This document shows, piece by piece, positions 1-12,170 of a DNA stretch of 64,000 bases. The position numbers and the translations under genes are program-made. Each line of letters opens with the position of its first letter. The first letter of the stretch is position 1. The notes under the pieces are model-generated. The model saw only the letters and a list, made by a program, of their open reading frames with translations, did no database searches and was not told where the DNA came from. This stretch comes from Mortierella sp. BCC40632 (Eukaryota; Mortierellomycota; Mortierellomycetes; Mortierellales; Mortierellaceae): contig WAEK01000007.1 in assembly GCA_011634665.1 (NCBI GenBank), forward strand, positions 1,885,001 to 1,949,000, in the 5' to 3' direction.

Positions 1-1476
1 GCGAGGTGACTACAGCACAAGCAGCACAGTGTTATACTCGTTGCTCTTCTGACTTGTGTGTTTTTTTCTAATGCGATTGGACTAGGCTCTGTGGAGGTTG
101 TCTTGCAAGTATCCAAGTGTTTGGCAGAGGCCAATGTTTCCATCATGTAAGTTTTTTTTTTTTTTAATACTTGAACCCCCACACACACACACACACACAC
201 ATACACCCCCACGCATGCAGTCCGTTATCCATTGGTAGAGAATGAAAGTGAAGGGTAAGAGAGGAATAAAAAAAAATATTGGAAGGAAAGGGAGGGAGGG
301 GGGGGGGAGGGAAGGCAGAGCAAACAAGTAAAGAGAGGTGCATATGGGCGAGGTGAGCTAAGAGCTCTCTCTCTCTCTCTATCTATCTCTCACACACACT
401 CCATTCGGGGCAAAAAAAAAATAAGATATAATAATAACAATAATAACAAGCCGCGTCAGTTTCTCGACATGACCATATTTCTCTCTAATGCACGCAAGCT
501 TGGACCAGCACCAAAGCAACAACAACAACAACAAAAACAACAACAACAAGCAATGCTTTATTTTCTTTGACGTTCAAAAAGGCGGAAAAAATCAAACCCT
601 TGCGTGTGTGAGAGGCGTGTCTCTCTTTTGTGCGAGTGAGTGTGGTGTGAGTGTGGAACTGGTGATTGATGGAGTTGTTGTTGTCATCGTCGTCGTCGTC
701 GTTGTTGTTGATGTGGTCGATAATGACGACGATAGTACCCCATGGTGGCCTTCCCTGTGAACGTGCTACAACAAACAACGCTAGGCCCGATATCTACTCA
801 CGAGAACATCATCCGCCTTTTTGCATCAAAACCAAGATACACCCAACTTTTTTTTTATCCGTCTCTCTCTCTCTCTCTCTCCCCTGCCCCCCCATTCCCA
901 AATATATCATCCGAGTGCTCCAAAGAGCGGACATGGTCAAGGAAAGAAAAGAGGAAGAAAGGAAGGGCTGATAATGGCTGTTTCTGCTATTCGTGGATGA
1001 ATGCTATTGCTGAGTTCGGAGGAAGAGGAGGAGGAAGACGAAGAAGGGGTGGGGGTGTGTTGTTTGTACGATAATGTCCTGCACATGCAAACTTGGTGAC
1101 ATGGTCGTTGAGCAAATCCCAAAGTAGTGAGCCTCTTCTTGGGCAAATGGTTTGAGGGGAAAGCACTACCCAAAAAAGAGTAATATATAGAGAGAGAGAG
1201 ACCAAGAGGGCGAAGTCTGTTCGGAGAGTCGAAAGAGCGGATGGCCGAGAACCCGGGCTGTTGCAATCATTGTTATTATTATTATTGGTTTTCTTTCTTC
1301 CATTCTTTCATTCTTTCGTTCTTTCGACCTAGCTTGTGTGAGCATAGTTTTCTTTTTTATGAAAGACTCATCGTTTTCTCAATTTCTCTCATCTGCTCTC
1401 AATTGGCTTCCTTTGATTATCCTTTGGGGGTGAATGTCTTAGGCAAATCTCGACCTATGATGCAGACTTTACGCTG
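1..1476. other. Left-edge non-coding stretch upstream of the ACT-domain gene
   Basis: No convincing exon is seen. The stretch holds a CA repeat near 180-202, T and A runs, CAA and GTT/GTC trinucleotide repeats (about 520-550 and 670-715), and a pyrimidine-rich leader at about 1265-1400 rich in TTCTTTC. Apparent frames here are low-complexity Ser/Leu, Val or Asn strings. It probably contains the promoter and 5' leader of the gene starting at 1477. Confidence 0.6.
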
Positions 1477-2914
1477 ATGCCCGAATGCGACCTCACCCGC
1501 GCCCTGGATGCTCTCTCCAAGACATTCACCTTGGCCAACAACCCACTCGAGGACGCTGGCTTGGATTCTTCCGATCTTCAATCCTGGGATGAATCCTTCC
1601 CCATGAGTCCAACAGAGATCAATTCACTTCAAGATGCTCTCTTGCTCGGCCCCGGAGCTACCATGACCACCACTACCATGACCCGTCAACGACAGGCAAG
1701 CCTGACTTCAGGATTGTTGACTGAAGAGGACCAGAACGCACTTGTAGGCGGACAGAGTCACTACCATCATTGTGGTGATATGGTCGGCGTCGGCGGTGGC
1801 GGTGGCGGCGGCGGCTGTAGCCATAGGCATACGAGCGGAGACTCGAGGAACCATCATCTACATCTCCATCATCTCTATCACCATCACCACCATCATCGAC
1901 ACCATCGACACCACCTTGGCAGTGGTCGTGAAGACAGTGGTATTGGAAGTGAGGCGACGAGTGAACCCAGTAGTGGTGTGAGCAGTGGTCATGGAAGTCA
2001 TGTCCTGGACCATCAAGCACTTGGATTGGATCCCACTTTGATCTCTTCCTTGTCATTGCAAGAGCAAACAGATGTGGATGAAGGGGATCATGATGAGCGG
2101 CAGAGTCATCAGAGCAGTCGGGACGCCGATGACGATGATGACGATGATGACGATGACGACGATGACCAAGATAGGGCGTCCTCAGCAGATAGCAAGACGA
2201 CAGCAGCAACGACGACCACCTCTATGCGGCACAAGTTCCAAGCCAATTACCCGCACCGCCTGCATATCACCAGTCTGGAACAGAGCCTTATGGGTCAATT
2301 GGCCATCAAATTGCTCGAGTCCATCTTTTTCGACAACAGGTAAGAAAGAGTGGACTTGTTGTTGTAAGGAGAAGAGGAGTAAAAGTTGATCTATTACTCC
2401 CTGGATGATACTGACAAAGGACTTTTTTCTCCACTCCCCTCCTCTCCTTTTTTTATTACAGGATGGACCGATTCTTCTCGTTCACGCAGACGGATACGAC
2501 GTTGAGTATCATTATGGACGACGCAACACTCAGTCTGTTCCCAGACAATACGTTGAACACTCAAGCAGGAAGTTGGCGCCTGATTTCAATTGGCGAGGGG
2601 CCTTTGGGGTTTGACGAATGTGGTATTGTTGGGGAGTTCTCGAGGCCATTGAGTGAACAGGGGATTGGATTGTTTTACCTGAGTACATTCAAGTCGGATT
2701 ATATCATGGTCAATGATCAGGATTTTGATCATGCGGTGGAGCACCTCAAGGAGACGGCACGTCGGACGTCGATTTCTGGATCGGGTTTGGGCTCGGGCTC
2801 AGAGCCCGGTTCGGCTTCTTCTTCTCCACCCTTGGGATCGTCGAGGCCGAGGACCTTTGGGAGTGAGGTCCTGGTTGCCCCTGCTGCATTGGGTAGTGTC
2901 GATGCAGCTGAGTA

Positions 2915-2915
<1 letters not shown>
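1477..2915 (+). CDS. CASTOR-like tandem ACT domain protein (putative amino-acid sensor)
   Basis: Two exons, 1477-2339 and 2462-2915, joined across a 122-bp GTAAGA...CAG intron in phase (split Arg codon), give about 438 residues. The first half is low complexity: a Gly run (about 104-113), a His-rich block (126-146) and an Asp run near 215-232. Residues about 260-386 resemble an ACT pair of the animal arginine sensor CASTOR1: an opening LHI strand, FFSFTQ, LSIIMDD, then LGFDECGIV and STFKSDYIMV, which parallel GFDECGIV and STFNFDH in CASTOR1. The tail is Ser/Pro rich. CASTOR1 has two such pairs (four ACT domains); only one is present here. In animals CASTOR binds arginine and GATOR2 to control mTORC1; that role in this fungus is inference. 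The ATG at 1477 is the first in frame with an acidic N-terminus; no earlier exon was found. Confidence 0.8.
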
Positions 2916-2946
<31 letters not shown>

Positions 2947-3736
2947 AGAAAAAAAAGAAAAAAAAAAGAGGCTATTTTTTTTTTTTTTTTTTTTTTTTTT
3001 GTTTGTATTCTTCACATGTTGTGTGGACTCTCCAGAACCCTTTTTCGTTTCGAAAAGTACTTGGGTATCTTTGACAAAAGTAATAATCCTAAACAGTCAT
3101 CCCTCAAGTACCTCCAAAAATGATGAAAAGAACGATCCCAGAGGGACTATTGTCGGTCACTAGTGAGTGCTCTTGAGTCGGGATAAACAAACTATTTTTT
3201 TACCTTCTTGCATTAGTCTTTTTTTGAGAAAAAATCCTAGGATCTTTTTTTTTTTTTTCTTTTTTTGTTTTTTTTTTTTTTTTTTTTTTGTCTACCTCGA
3301 AAAAAAAAATCATGCTCAAGGTTCTTCTCCTTTTGAGAGAATTAACTCGACTGGTTAGGGGTGTGGGAGGGGCTGCTTTATTAGAATCATATGCCGTTGC
3401 TTAATCAAAGGTGTAATCGAAAGAATGAAAGAAAGAAAGAAAAAAAAAGAAATAAAGAAAAAAGAAAAGAGGGAAAAACAAAGTCAAAGATAAGTTGGGG
3501 CAAGAGATTGGGAAGGAGAGAGAGAAGAGAGGAGATCATACATCGAATGGATGGAATAACATGATATGGATTGAAAGTGGAAGTGGTGGAGAAGAAGAAG
3601 AAGAAAAAAAAAAAAGTTGGTCATAAAGGGCGTTTAACTATGGAGGCACAAAAGAAGAGAAAGAAAGGGTCGGTTAGTATCACGCAAGACAAAACATCTT
3701 TAAAAGATCCTTCTCTCTCGCAAGAAAAAGAATTAC
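2916..3736. other. Intergenic region between convergent genes
   Basis: Holds an AAT repeat directly after the stop (2916-2942), long T runs at about 2976-3000 and 3246-3289, GAAA-rich purine tracts at 3425-3475 and a GAA/A tract at 3590-3615. On the minus strand an AATAAA lies near 3379-3385, which could serve as the poly(A) signal of the membrane-protein gene ending at 3737. No coding signal is seen. Confidence 0.6.
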
Positions 3737-4392
3737 TTACTCGCGCAATTCTCGCAGGTACTGATGGTCATTCTGACTAAAGTCCTCAGACCCATAGCGG
3801 TGCATGCCATGACCATTGGGCGCTCCTCCATTTCCATTATGTCCCACAGGTCCTGGTCCTGTCACACCCGCATTGGCACCGTAGCTCGGGTACTGGTACT
3901 GGTGATGGTTGCCATAGTCAGACATGGACTGAGGCATTCCTGCCGAGTTTTCACTCGACAGACTCATATGCTGATGTGCATACGCGGCCACGGGACTCGT
4001 CGTGGCTGGGACAGCAGCCATTTGAGGAGGAGTAGGCGCAACATACTCTTGATGGTGATGGTACTGGTGGTACTGATCGCCATAGCCTTGCTCATGGTAC
4101 TGCTCTCCATACGATTGTTGAGGTGGGTAGTGGGGTGGGTAACCAGCTGCGGTGACGGCAGCATCCTGACCATAGTAACCTTCGTAACCATGGTGGTTAT
4201 TATAGGCCTCGACATCACTTTCATTGTAGGCTTGGTTATAAGCCTCCGGTACTCCGGGCACATCACTGCCAGAATCCGTTCCACCCGAGATCTTTTGCTT
4301 GAACTGGCTCGAAGGCTAAGTGAAAGAGTCAGAAAAGAGTGGAAAGAGTGATAATACAGATGAGAAATAGGCATGTCTGCTTGCTAAGAAGC

Positions 4393-4444
<52 letters not shown>

Positions 4445-7400
4445 ACATACCGAGAGCTTCCATTTGCGAAAGATCCACACTCCAATTACTGCTGCAACCA
4501 AGACTGCCGCAACAACGATGCCGATCACCATGGGCATTTGACTGTTACCCCCTCCATTGTTGTTGCTATTATTGTTGTTAGTGTTGTTGGTCATGCCCTT
4601 GTTCGAATCATTACCCTCGGCCTTGTCTGAACCATGTCCAGAACCACCATTTCCTCCTGTTGGCAAAGGTTGGCCATTGGAACCTGCAGCCGTGACAGGC
4701 ACATTGTTGGGGGACTCGGGTCGAGCCTTGGCTGAGGTGGCAGCTGAGCCCTGGTCAGCGTCACTGTTTCCTGTCGAACCTTGGGTTGTTGAAGGTGCGT
4801 TCTGGGTCTGAGGAGGGTCCGATGTGGTTGAGGAAGAGGAAGAGGAAGAGGAAGAGGAGCTAGTGGAGGAAGTAGAGGGGGGAGAAGTGGCAGGGTCCGA
4901 ATGGGGTGGATCGGAGCTTGAGGACGAGGAGGACGAGGAAGAGGACGAGCCGTCGTTGGAATCAGAAGGCTTGTCGCTGCTCCTGCTGCTATCGCTAGGG
5001 GCCGAAGGTTCAGGAGCAGAACCTGAAGAAAAGAAGATTCAAAAAATAAAGAAATGTCTGTAGGATAGAAAAAAAAAAAAAAAAAAAAGGTTTGGTCAGT
5101 ATAATTGACGCGTCTCGATTAGTCCGAGGATCAAATTCAGGAACCAGTTGCTAGGACTTACCAGTGGGTGTCACGAGACGAGGTCTTTTTTGATTGCTAG
5201 AGAAACCTCCTACAGTTCCTTTCTCCTCCTGGACACCTATGCTCAAGGGTACTGTCCGTAGGAGCCGGATCTCTTTCTTTTTCTCTTTTTCTCTTTCTCT
5301 CTCTCTCTCTCACTCTCTCTTTCCCGTTTTCCTACGAGATGTTCCCCAGTGTTTGAAAAGAAGGCGAGAGAACAAAAAAGAAAAGACGGAGCAAAAGGGA
5401 AGACCCGAAAAGACATATATAGAAAGAAAAATATATATAAAGTAACAAGGAGGGAATAATATCCAGGAGAAAGTGGGACCCAGGAGCATCTGTGAGCTAG
5501 ACAGGAGTAAGCTTGTCGCCTTTTCTCTCTCTCTTTCTTTCTTTCTTTCTTTTTTACGGCTCTCTTTGGTCAAGTCAAAAGGAACAGAAGCAAGAGCATC
5601 ATCGGTCATGATGGTTATTTGGTATCTCTGCTTGGCTCTGCGAAAGAAAAAAAAAAGGGAGACGTGTCGGATAGAGGCCAGGAGAGAGGGCAAAAAAAAA
5701 AAAAGAGTTGAAGGCGCGTAAAAAAGTAAAAAGGGAACACAGAACATACGAGCACAATATCCCAAAAGGAGACACACAGCTAAAGCCTCCCCTTCTTTCG
5801 ATACCCTTTCTCTCTCTCTCTCTCTCTCCGGCGTATATAGGATCGTCAACATGGTGATAGACAAGATGAACAGACTTGACTGAAGATAGGGTTACCCAAG
5901 GCGTTGGATTAAGTCTTTTCTCCATTTTAGTTTTCAGCCTCATGTAATCCGTTTCTTTTCTCTCATACCTCGCTCCTCTCTCTTTCTCTCATTCTCCCCC
6001 CTTTCTTTTCTTCTTCCTCCTTTTGTCCTTCCCCCTTTCTCGGCTCTCGGTCCAAGGCTCAGCGCAACTAGAGAAACAAGGATTGCGTGACACTCTTCTC
6101 CTTGTTCTGAGAAAGAGAGAAAGAGAGAAAGAGGTATTGGGTCCCCGGTGGTGGGGATCCACAACCTGCCTTCTTTGTTTCTTTCTTCCATAACCCAGTA
6201 GACCGTAAATAGGTCCTGACTTTTTTTTTAAAGATGACCTAACTCAAAAAAAAAAAAATGGCATCCCCTTTCATTGCATACTCCTGGGGATTCTTCTCTC
6301 CCTCTCTCTCTTTCTCTCGCTTCTCAATTGCATTTTTTTTTGTTCTCCTTTCTCCACCCTCTTTCTTTCTCATACGCAGTATATATTTATATATCCTGGG
6401 GTCGACTCGATTGAGGAAGCACACGCTCGTGGCCTCCAGAAGGGAGATCGATAGACCTGCGTGCGCGTGTTGCGTGCAGTGCATATGAATGGGGTAGGGA
6501 GAAAGAAAAAAAAAAGAAAAAAAAAAAAGAGAGAGAGAGAGAGAAGAAAAAAAAAAAAGAAAATGGGCCAAGGAGAAAGAGAAAAAAGAGATGGAGGAGA
6601 AAGAAGAAAAAAAAATAATAATGAAATGAATGCGTCGTGAAAATGTGTTCTTTACCTGGTGTGGGCGAGGGTTTAGCCAGACCTCCTACAAGGCTGTCCA
6701 AAAGTCCTGGTCCTGCTCGTTTCATCAAATCATGATCAAGATGATGACGACGACGATGAGGAGTATGAGCCGAATTGGCCTTGCCAGTTGTCTCTCGGAG
6801 ATAACCATCTTCTGGCAATGATGCCTGAGCACCCCCAGCAACAGTCGTCCCATGATCTTTCACGGATCGAGTCGTGATGGATGAACCCTTTACCCCAGCG
6901 GGCAAACGTCGTTTCCGTAAGGTGGCCACTCGAGGATGCACCACCTCCATCTCTGGTGCTGCAAACAATTTTTGTTGATGCTGTGGTGTCGGGGCCGTCG
7001 ATGAAGGGGTTGCTCTTTCGTCCATACCCAAGTGACTCCTTCGAGCCATCATAACATAGTCGGGTCCAGACTCATTCTCATTTGTTCTTCGAACCTTTGG
7101 TGTTGCCATGTTCAGGGTCGAACTCTGAAGAGCATTATTATTATTGTTGTTGTTGTTGTTGCTGTTGCGTCGCCGTGCCAGGAATGACCCAGTAGTGGCA
7201 GCATAGTGAAGCGACCGTCGTCGACGAGTCAACGAGGGTGCATCCAGGGCCGAGGCTGGAGCGAGTGCACCAGAAGTAGCATCCCCCACAGGATTGCCAG
7301 ATTCGGTGCTGAGGGAGGGCGGTTGTGGATTGACTTTAGACTCGCGCTGAATCCGTGCTGGTTGTTGCTCCACGCCCGCAAGGTCAGACGAAGACGAAGC

Positions 7401-7499
7401 TGGCGACTGAGGCGATGGAACATCCAGACCGTTGCAACTGCCAGCAGTCGACAAGATCGTGGCCACCGCCAGGGCCATGGAGAGTGACGAGATCCTCAT
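3737..7499 (-). CDS. Single-pass membrane protein, signal peptide plus long polar ectodomain and QYH-rich tail
   Basis: Four exons keep phase: 7499-6656, 5209-5162, 5022-4451 and 4315-3737, about 680 residues. Residues 1-24 form a signal peptide. The ectodomain (to about 459) is rich in Ser, Pro, Asn and dibasic pairs (RRRR, KRR, KR) and ends in Ser-rich and Asn/Gly runs. A membrane segment of 23 residues (about 460-482, MPMVIGIVVAA...) is followed by RKWK, then a cytosolic tail rich in Tyr, Gln, His and Gly. The type I layout resembles fungal wall-stress or SKG6/AXL2-like surface proteins, but no family is recognised. The first intron is long (1446 bp), so two separate genes cannot be fully excluded, although the signal peptide and the membrane segment need each other. 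The TAA stop lies inside a perfect GTAAGT donor motif. Confidence 0.65.
4397..4442. repeat. GA microsatellite in an intron of the membrane-protein gene
   Basis: About 23 GA units, read as CT on the coding strand, directly upstream of the 4315 acceptor region. Confidence 0.9.
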
Positions 7500-7977
7500 G
7501 GCGATGGATTAAAAAAAAAGTATAACAAGGAATATATATAGCTGTGTATGTTTGGGTATGTGTGTGTGTAAGGGTTATTGTTTTTTTTTTTTTTTTTTTG
7601 TCGGTCGATGCTGAGGTCGAGCGGTTATGTGGGTGAGGAAATGGGAAAAGAGAAAGAGAGAGAGCTGTAGAGGATAGGTAGCGGAGAACGGGTACAGGTA
7701 TGGCTACTCTTATCCTGTGGATAAAGGCGTGTCGGGGACAAGTGTTGGTAGGGGATGGGGCCAGTCGGGTAGGGGAGTGGAGTAGTCGGAGGCAAGGAAG
7801 AGTGTGAGTGAGAGAGACTCGGCTCGAGTGTGCGTGCGAGCAGTGTGGGCGCCGGAGCGGCGGGGCAGTGGGGACGGTGGATAGAGTGGGACGGAAAGAA
7901 AAAAGAGAAAGAGAAAGAGAAAGAGACCCAGCGCGCAGGTTAACAGCCGCCGTGTGTTTAAAGGATCAGAGAGAAAA

Positions 7978-8018
<41 letters not shown>

Positions 8019-8934
8019 CCCGGCGCCGCATGCCCGTCGGGCCACGGGACTCGCTCTACGGCATCGACTCCTTGATTTCCGCTCGAACCATGTCTTCTCG
8101 ATTGCGCCTGGTCATGCCGGTGCCTCTGTAAGGGTGAGCTTTGCTTGATTCCTCACCACCACACAAGCCTCACCCTGACCCCCCTCTTTCCCCGCGTCGC
8201 GCTTCATCTCTATACCTCTTCCAAAGACCTTGTACAATTCTCGACTGGCAGAATATTTTTGACCGCAGTTGACCAATTCACGAGTTGTGAACGACAACAA
8301 CAACTGCAGAGAAAAGGACAACGAGAACTGACGAGTGGAAGGTACTCCCGTTGAATGAGACCATACTTCCCTTATTCTCTCCAAAAAAGACAAAAGCAAA
8401 AGGGGGTAATGAAAGAGTTTTGTCGGTCGAGCAGGGTTGATACCGTCCCATCTTTTTCTGTCCAAAGACGCGACAAGACTGCCAGCTTAGCAATGCGTCC
8501 GAATGAGCGTTTCCGAGAGACAGACAAAGAGAGTCAGAGTGAGCCGCGTCCGACCTGGGCTCCTCTTCTCCTCCTGTAATGCTAGTTCAGCCGGCTGGAG
8601 CGTGCGTGTGAGTATGTTAGCACCGTGTGTTGCTGTTGGTCCGCATTTTTTTTTTTTTTGCTCTGTTGCCGCCCCAGAGCTTGCAAAGGTGCTTGTATGC
8701 CTATGAATGCGCCAACGATATCTTCCCTTAAACCAGGAAGAGAGAGAGAGTCGAAAGAGGAGTAGGAAGAAGAAGACAAAGAGGAAAAAGGAAAAGCACA
8801 TAATAGTGTAAGAGACTTCTGCGAGTTGAGAGAGTCTTTGTATGCTATTTTTTTTTTTTAATGCCTGTGTACGAGAGAGCATGACCAAGAGCAGACATCC
8901 ACATGCTGGCGCCTGGTATTTATATCTTTCCTAT

Positions 8935-9028
<94 letters not shown>

Positions 9029-9689
9029 TCTCTCACACACTTATACTCACATAGAGCTCTTCATAACGGCTAGCCCGAGTCGTTTCAAGGCACGCACGCA
9101 CACACATATTCTCTCTCTCTCTCTCTTCTCTTTCTCTTTCTCTTTCTACTTTTCTCCCTTCATCCAAATTCAGGGCGGATGTTGTATCTGCCTGTCTGTC
9201 TTGTCGTAATGAACCTCGTGGATATTGATTCGCACATTGGTTAGGTAATATCTTTGATGCCTAGGACATAGGACGAAATGACGAGAGTGATGCCTAGACA
9301 GTAATTGCACGCGTACTGTCGTCCAGTTTAGGTCCTATATCGAATCTCAGGATCATCGACTCTTCGATATCTCACGCTAGGGTGTTCTCCCCATCTGAGG
9401 GAATACCTATGGCGATCATGACACTGTCTACACACACACACACACACACATCTTTATCCACATCCACACAAATAAAAGAGCGTCGATTTCATAAGAGGTA
9501 GAAATGCCTTTGATATTCTCCATCCAATACAGCTTCTGTTTGGTCCTGAACAGTTGCCCGCACCTTTTGACTATTTTTTCCATCTACATGTCATGTGTAC
9601 TGCTTGGTCCTTTCTTTGTTTTCTACAAAATAGGCGTTTTTATCCAATGCTAATAAGAGTATAAAAGAAAACGGAAGAGAGATCCTCCA

Positions 9690-9725
<36 letters not shown>

Positions 9726-9747
9726 CACACGCACATACTACCCTACC
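7500..9747. other. 2.2-kb intergenic region
   Basis: Upstream region of the gene starting at 7499 and downstream region of the gene ending at 9748. It contains a T run at 7580-7599, GA/CT repeats (7985-8015, 8940-9025), CA repeats (9430-9450, 9699-9720) and no exon that can be linked to another. An ATG at 8091 followed by a GTAAGG donor-like site near 8129 could be an isolated first exon, but no partner exon was found. Confidence 0.55.
8940..9025. repeat. CT microsatellite
   Basis: About 43 uninterrupted CT units in the intergenic region; no gene overlaps it. Confidence 0.95.
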
Positions 9748-11607
9748 CTACACAACCACTGCAGAGTCAATGCCAAGTTCAAGCAAGACCAGATCTGGAC
9801 TAGATCGTGACTTTGCCTGAATCTGTCGGTTCACTTCCCTATCCAGATAATCCTCAATGGACACAGATGCAATGTCCAGTCGTGCTAGTGCCTGGTAGAA
9901 CCTCATCCTTGCAGAAACAATGGCCACAGAAAGATCGTCGGACGAATCAACAATGTCCCGAGAGTCGGTTCCTGACCTTGGTCCAGTAGTGGTAGAAGAG
10001 GTTGTGGCAGATTCCTGTATTTGTTTCACCATCACCACCTTGTGTTGTCGTCCTACATCCACTGTCCTTTCACTCTTTGGAGAGATTGGATCTTCATTGT
10101 TGGATGAGATGGAGCCTGTCCGAGCCACCTTGCCAAGGCTTGAAGTTTTCCTGCTTGCAGACTCAAATCCATCTTCTGGTTCCTCCCGTTTGGATCGACC
10201 CACACCCGTTGCCACCACCGTTCCACTAGGCGAAACCGTGGCGGTGACGATGGATGAGGTTGGATCCCGGTCTGCATCCAAGTACAAGGGACTCGATTGA
10301 GGTTTTCCAGACTGGATCGACTCGTGTTCCGAAATTAAATCCAGGTCCATGACCTCGTCGCCCAACACAACTGCCCGCTTTTCTACCCAGATGGACAAAC
10401 TCTCGCCTCGATCTTGTTGGTCGACCCCCGCCTGCAGACAACCATCTTCTCGGAAAATGGGCTCGAACGCACACTTGGGTCCACCAAAGGCCTCCAACAA
10501 ATCAATCCCAAACCGGTTTGCAACCTCAACCTCATAAGTGACTGCCTCAACAGTCAAGATGGGAGGGGTGTAAGGCAAGGTCTTGAGTTGCAGCACCAGG
10601 TAGACAATGGCCCCGGCTTCGTCTGGGTTGAATGCCATGGGCGAGAATGGATTGTCGACCGCGGATCGTGCGAGGTATTGCGCTGCAGCCGAAGGAATGC
10701 TCAAAGTCGGTGTCGATGGCGTCTGGGCGCGAGGTTCATCATTCGCGTCGAGACTAATAGGGTTGGAAGGAGAGGCACCGATGCTGTTGGTACGGACCTT
10801 GATCGGTTGTAGTGATGAAGGCTCGAGTTCCTGTTGATGCTGCTGATGTTGTTGTTGTTGCTGTTGCTGTTCATCCTGCTCCAGAGGTGAGTAGCTCATG
10901 AAGAGTGGCCGGACTTCAATAAAGAGCCATGCGGTCTTTCCCGACGGTGACTGGGCATGTGCGTACTCTCCGCCGGGCTCGAGCACGTAACCTTGGTTCG
11001 AGGACCACTCTGAGGGGGGTGCATCCTGAGCGAGTGCCTGCTTGGCCAGGTGTCGAGTCGCGTAAATACCTCGGGTGGTCGAACGACGTTTTCCTCCAGA
11101 GGCATCTTTGATCGTACGTTGGAGAATATAGGCATTGGGACCCTTCCCTGCGCGTCTTGCAATGGCCTTGGATGAAAAGTCTAGTGTTCCTTCCCAGGGA
11201 TGGCGTTCGACCCAGACATTGAACCGGTCCCCGTGGATCAACGCTGTGACCTTGATCAGTTGTTCGTCGCCAGGTCGTGGGGACTGTAGTTGTTGTGGAG
11301 AGTCGCCAAGTTCGAATAAAGTAAACTTTTCGCGGGGCCAGGTCCGGAGAAGGTAATCTCGACAGGCAGCATTGGCGTCGTGGGATGTAGAAAAGACGGA
11401 TCGGATCTCGCGCTTTGACACACCATCACCCCAGAATTGTTCTAGAATCAGTTGAAAGACGAATTCTGATGGCGAAAGCAACGGAGAGTCGGTGGTTGCT
11501 CCTGGGGTAGAGGTTGCAGTTCCTGCTGTGGCTGTTGTCGTGTCTACTGTTGTATGAGAAGGCGGTGCTGGGGAGGGAGATGCTTCTCCAGCCGACGGAT
11601 GGGACAT
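9748..11607 (-). CDS. Conserved-looking hypothetical protein, intronless, 619 residues
   Basis: A single open frame with a real ATG at 11607 and stop at 9748. The N-terminal 45 residues are Thr/Ser/Ala rich. Residues about 46-235 look folded, with mixed hydrophobic and charged segments including FWGDGVSKREIRSVF, RFNVWVERHPWEG and AWLFIEVRPLF. A Gln/His run near 245-262 is encoded by CAG/CAA repeats. A second folded block at about 340-430 contains LSIWVEKRAVVLGDEV. The C-terminal 100 residues are again ordered, with a helical segment (VSARMRFYQALARLDI). I do not recognise the family. There is no signal peptide or membrane segment, so it is probably intracellular. It is the only long gene here without an intron apart from the secreted protein at 18.5 kb. 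Confidence 0.8.
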   Translation of the reverse strand: MSHPSAGEASPSPAPPSHTTVDTTTATAGTATSTPGATTDSPLLSPSEFVFQLILEQFWGDGVSKREIRSVFSTSHDANAACRDYLLRTWPREKFTLFELGDSPQQLQSPRPGDEQLIKVTALIHGDRFNVWVERHPWEGTLDFSSKAIARRAGKGPNAYILQRTIKDASGGKRRSTTRGIYATRHLAKQALAQDAPPSEWSSNQGYVLEPGGEYAHAQSPSGKTAWLFIEVRPLFMSYSPLEQDEQQQQQQQHQQHQQELEPSSLQPIKVRTNSIGASPSNPISLDANDEPRAQTPSTPTLSIPSAAAQYLARSAVDNPFSPMAFNPDEAGAIVYLVLQLKTLPYTPPILTVEAVTYEVEVANRFGIDLLEAFGGPKCAFEPIFREDGCLQAGVDQQDRGESLSIWVEKRAVVLGDEVMDLDLISEHESIQSGKPQSSPLYLDADRDPTSSIVTATVSPSGTVVATGVGRSKREEPEDGFESASRKTSSLGKVARTGSISSNNEDPISPKSERTVDVGRQHKVVMVKQIQESATTSSTTTGPRSGTDSRDIVDSSDDLSVAIVSARMRFYQALARLDIASVSIEDYLDREVNRQIQAKSRSSPDLVLLELGIDSAVVV

Positions 11608-12115
11608 TTTTTTTTTTTCTTTTCTTCTTTTTTGGCTCTCAATCTAATGGGATCAAGACTGAAGCTTGTGGAGAGAGACTAAGGAGTGGAGAGAGAGAGA
11701 GAGAGAGAAAGAGAAAGAAAGAGAGAAATGCTGCGGAAGATCAAGACGGGGACACACCCGGGAGAGTGAGGTTAGCATCGATTCATCATCAGTGTCGATT
11801 CTCGGCATCATTGCCCATTTGGCGCAACGGGCAGGCTCAACCTCCTGTGGGACAAGCGGAGACACGAACTTGGGGGCATTACAGATGAGGAGAGAATGGA
11901 GAAAAGAAAGAAAGAGAAAGGGCGGGACCCACGAGAGCAAAGGACCCAACAGAAGCAGCGGAGATGAAGATGAAAGAAAGAAAAAAAATGAAAGCAACGA
12001 CAGCAAAAAAATAAGAGAGGATGAACAATGAGAATGTCTCTCTGGGGGAGAGGTCTGTTGTCAATTAGATAAAGAAAGAGAGCGAGAATGATGCAAAGTT
12101 GCACGGTGCACCCAC

Positions 12116-12170
<55 letters not shown>

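Noticed and set aside
1673..2209. 178-codon minus-strand frame opposite the ACT-domain gene
   Set aside because: Its His/Arg/Asp content mirrors the CAC/GAC repeats of the real exon; it is a shadow.
8091..8131. Possible isolated first exon with a GTAAGG donor
   Set aside because: No downstream plus-strand exon exists before the minus-strand gene at 9748.
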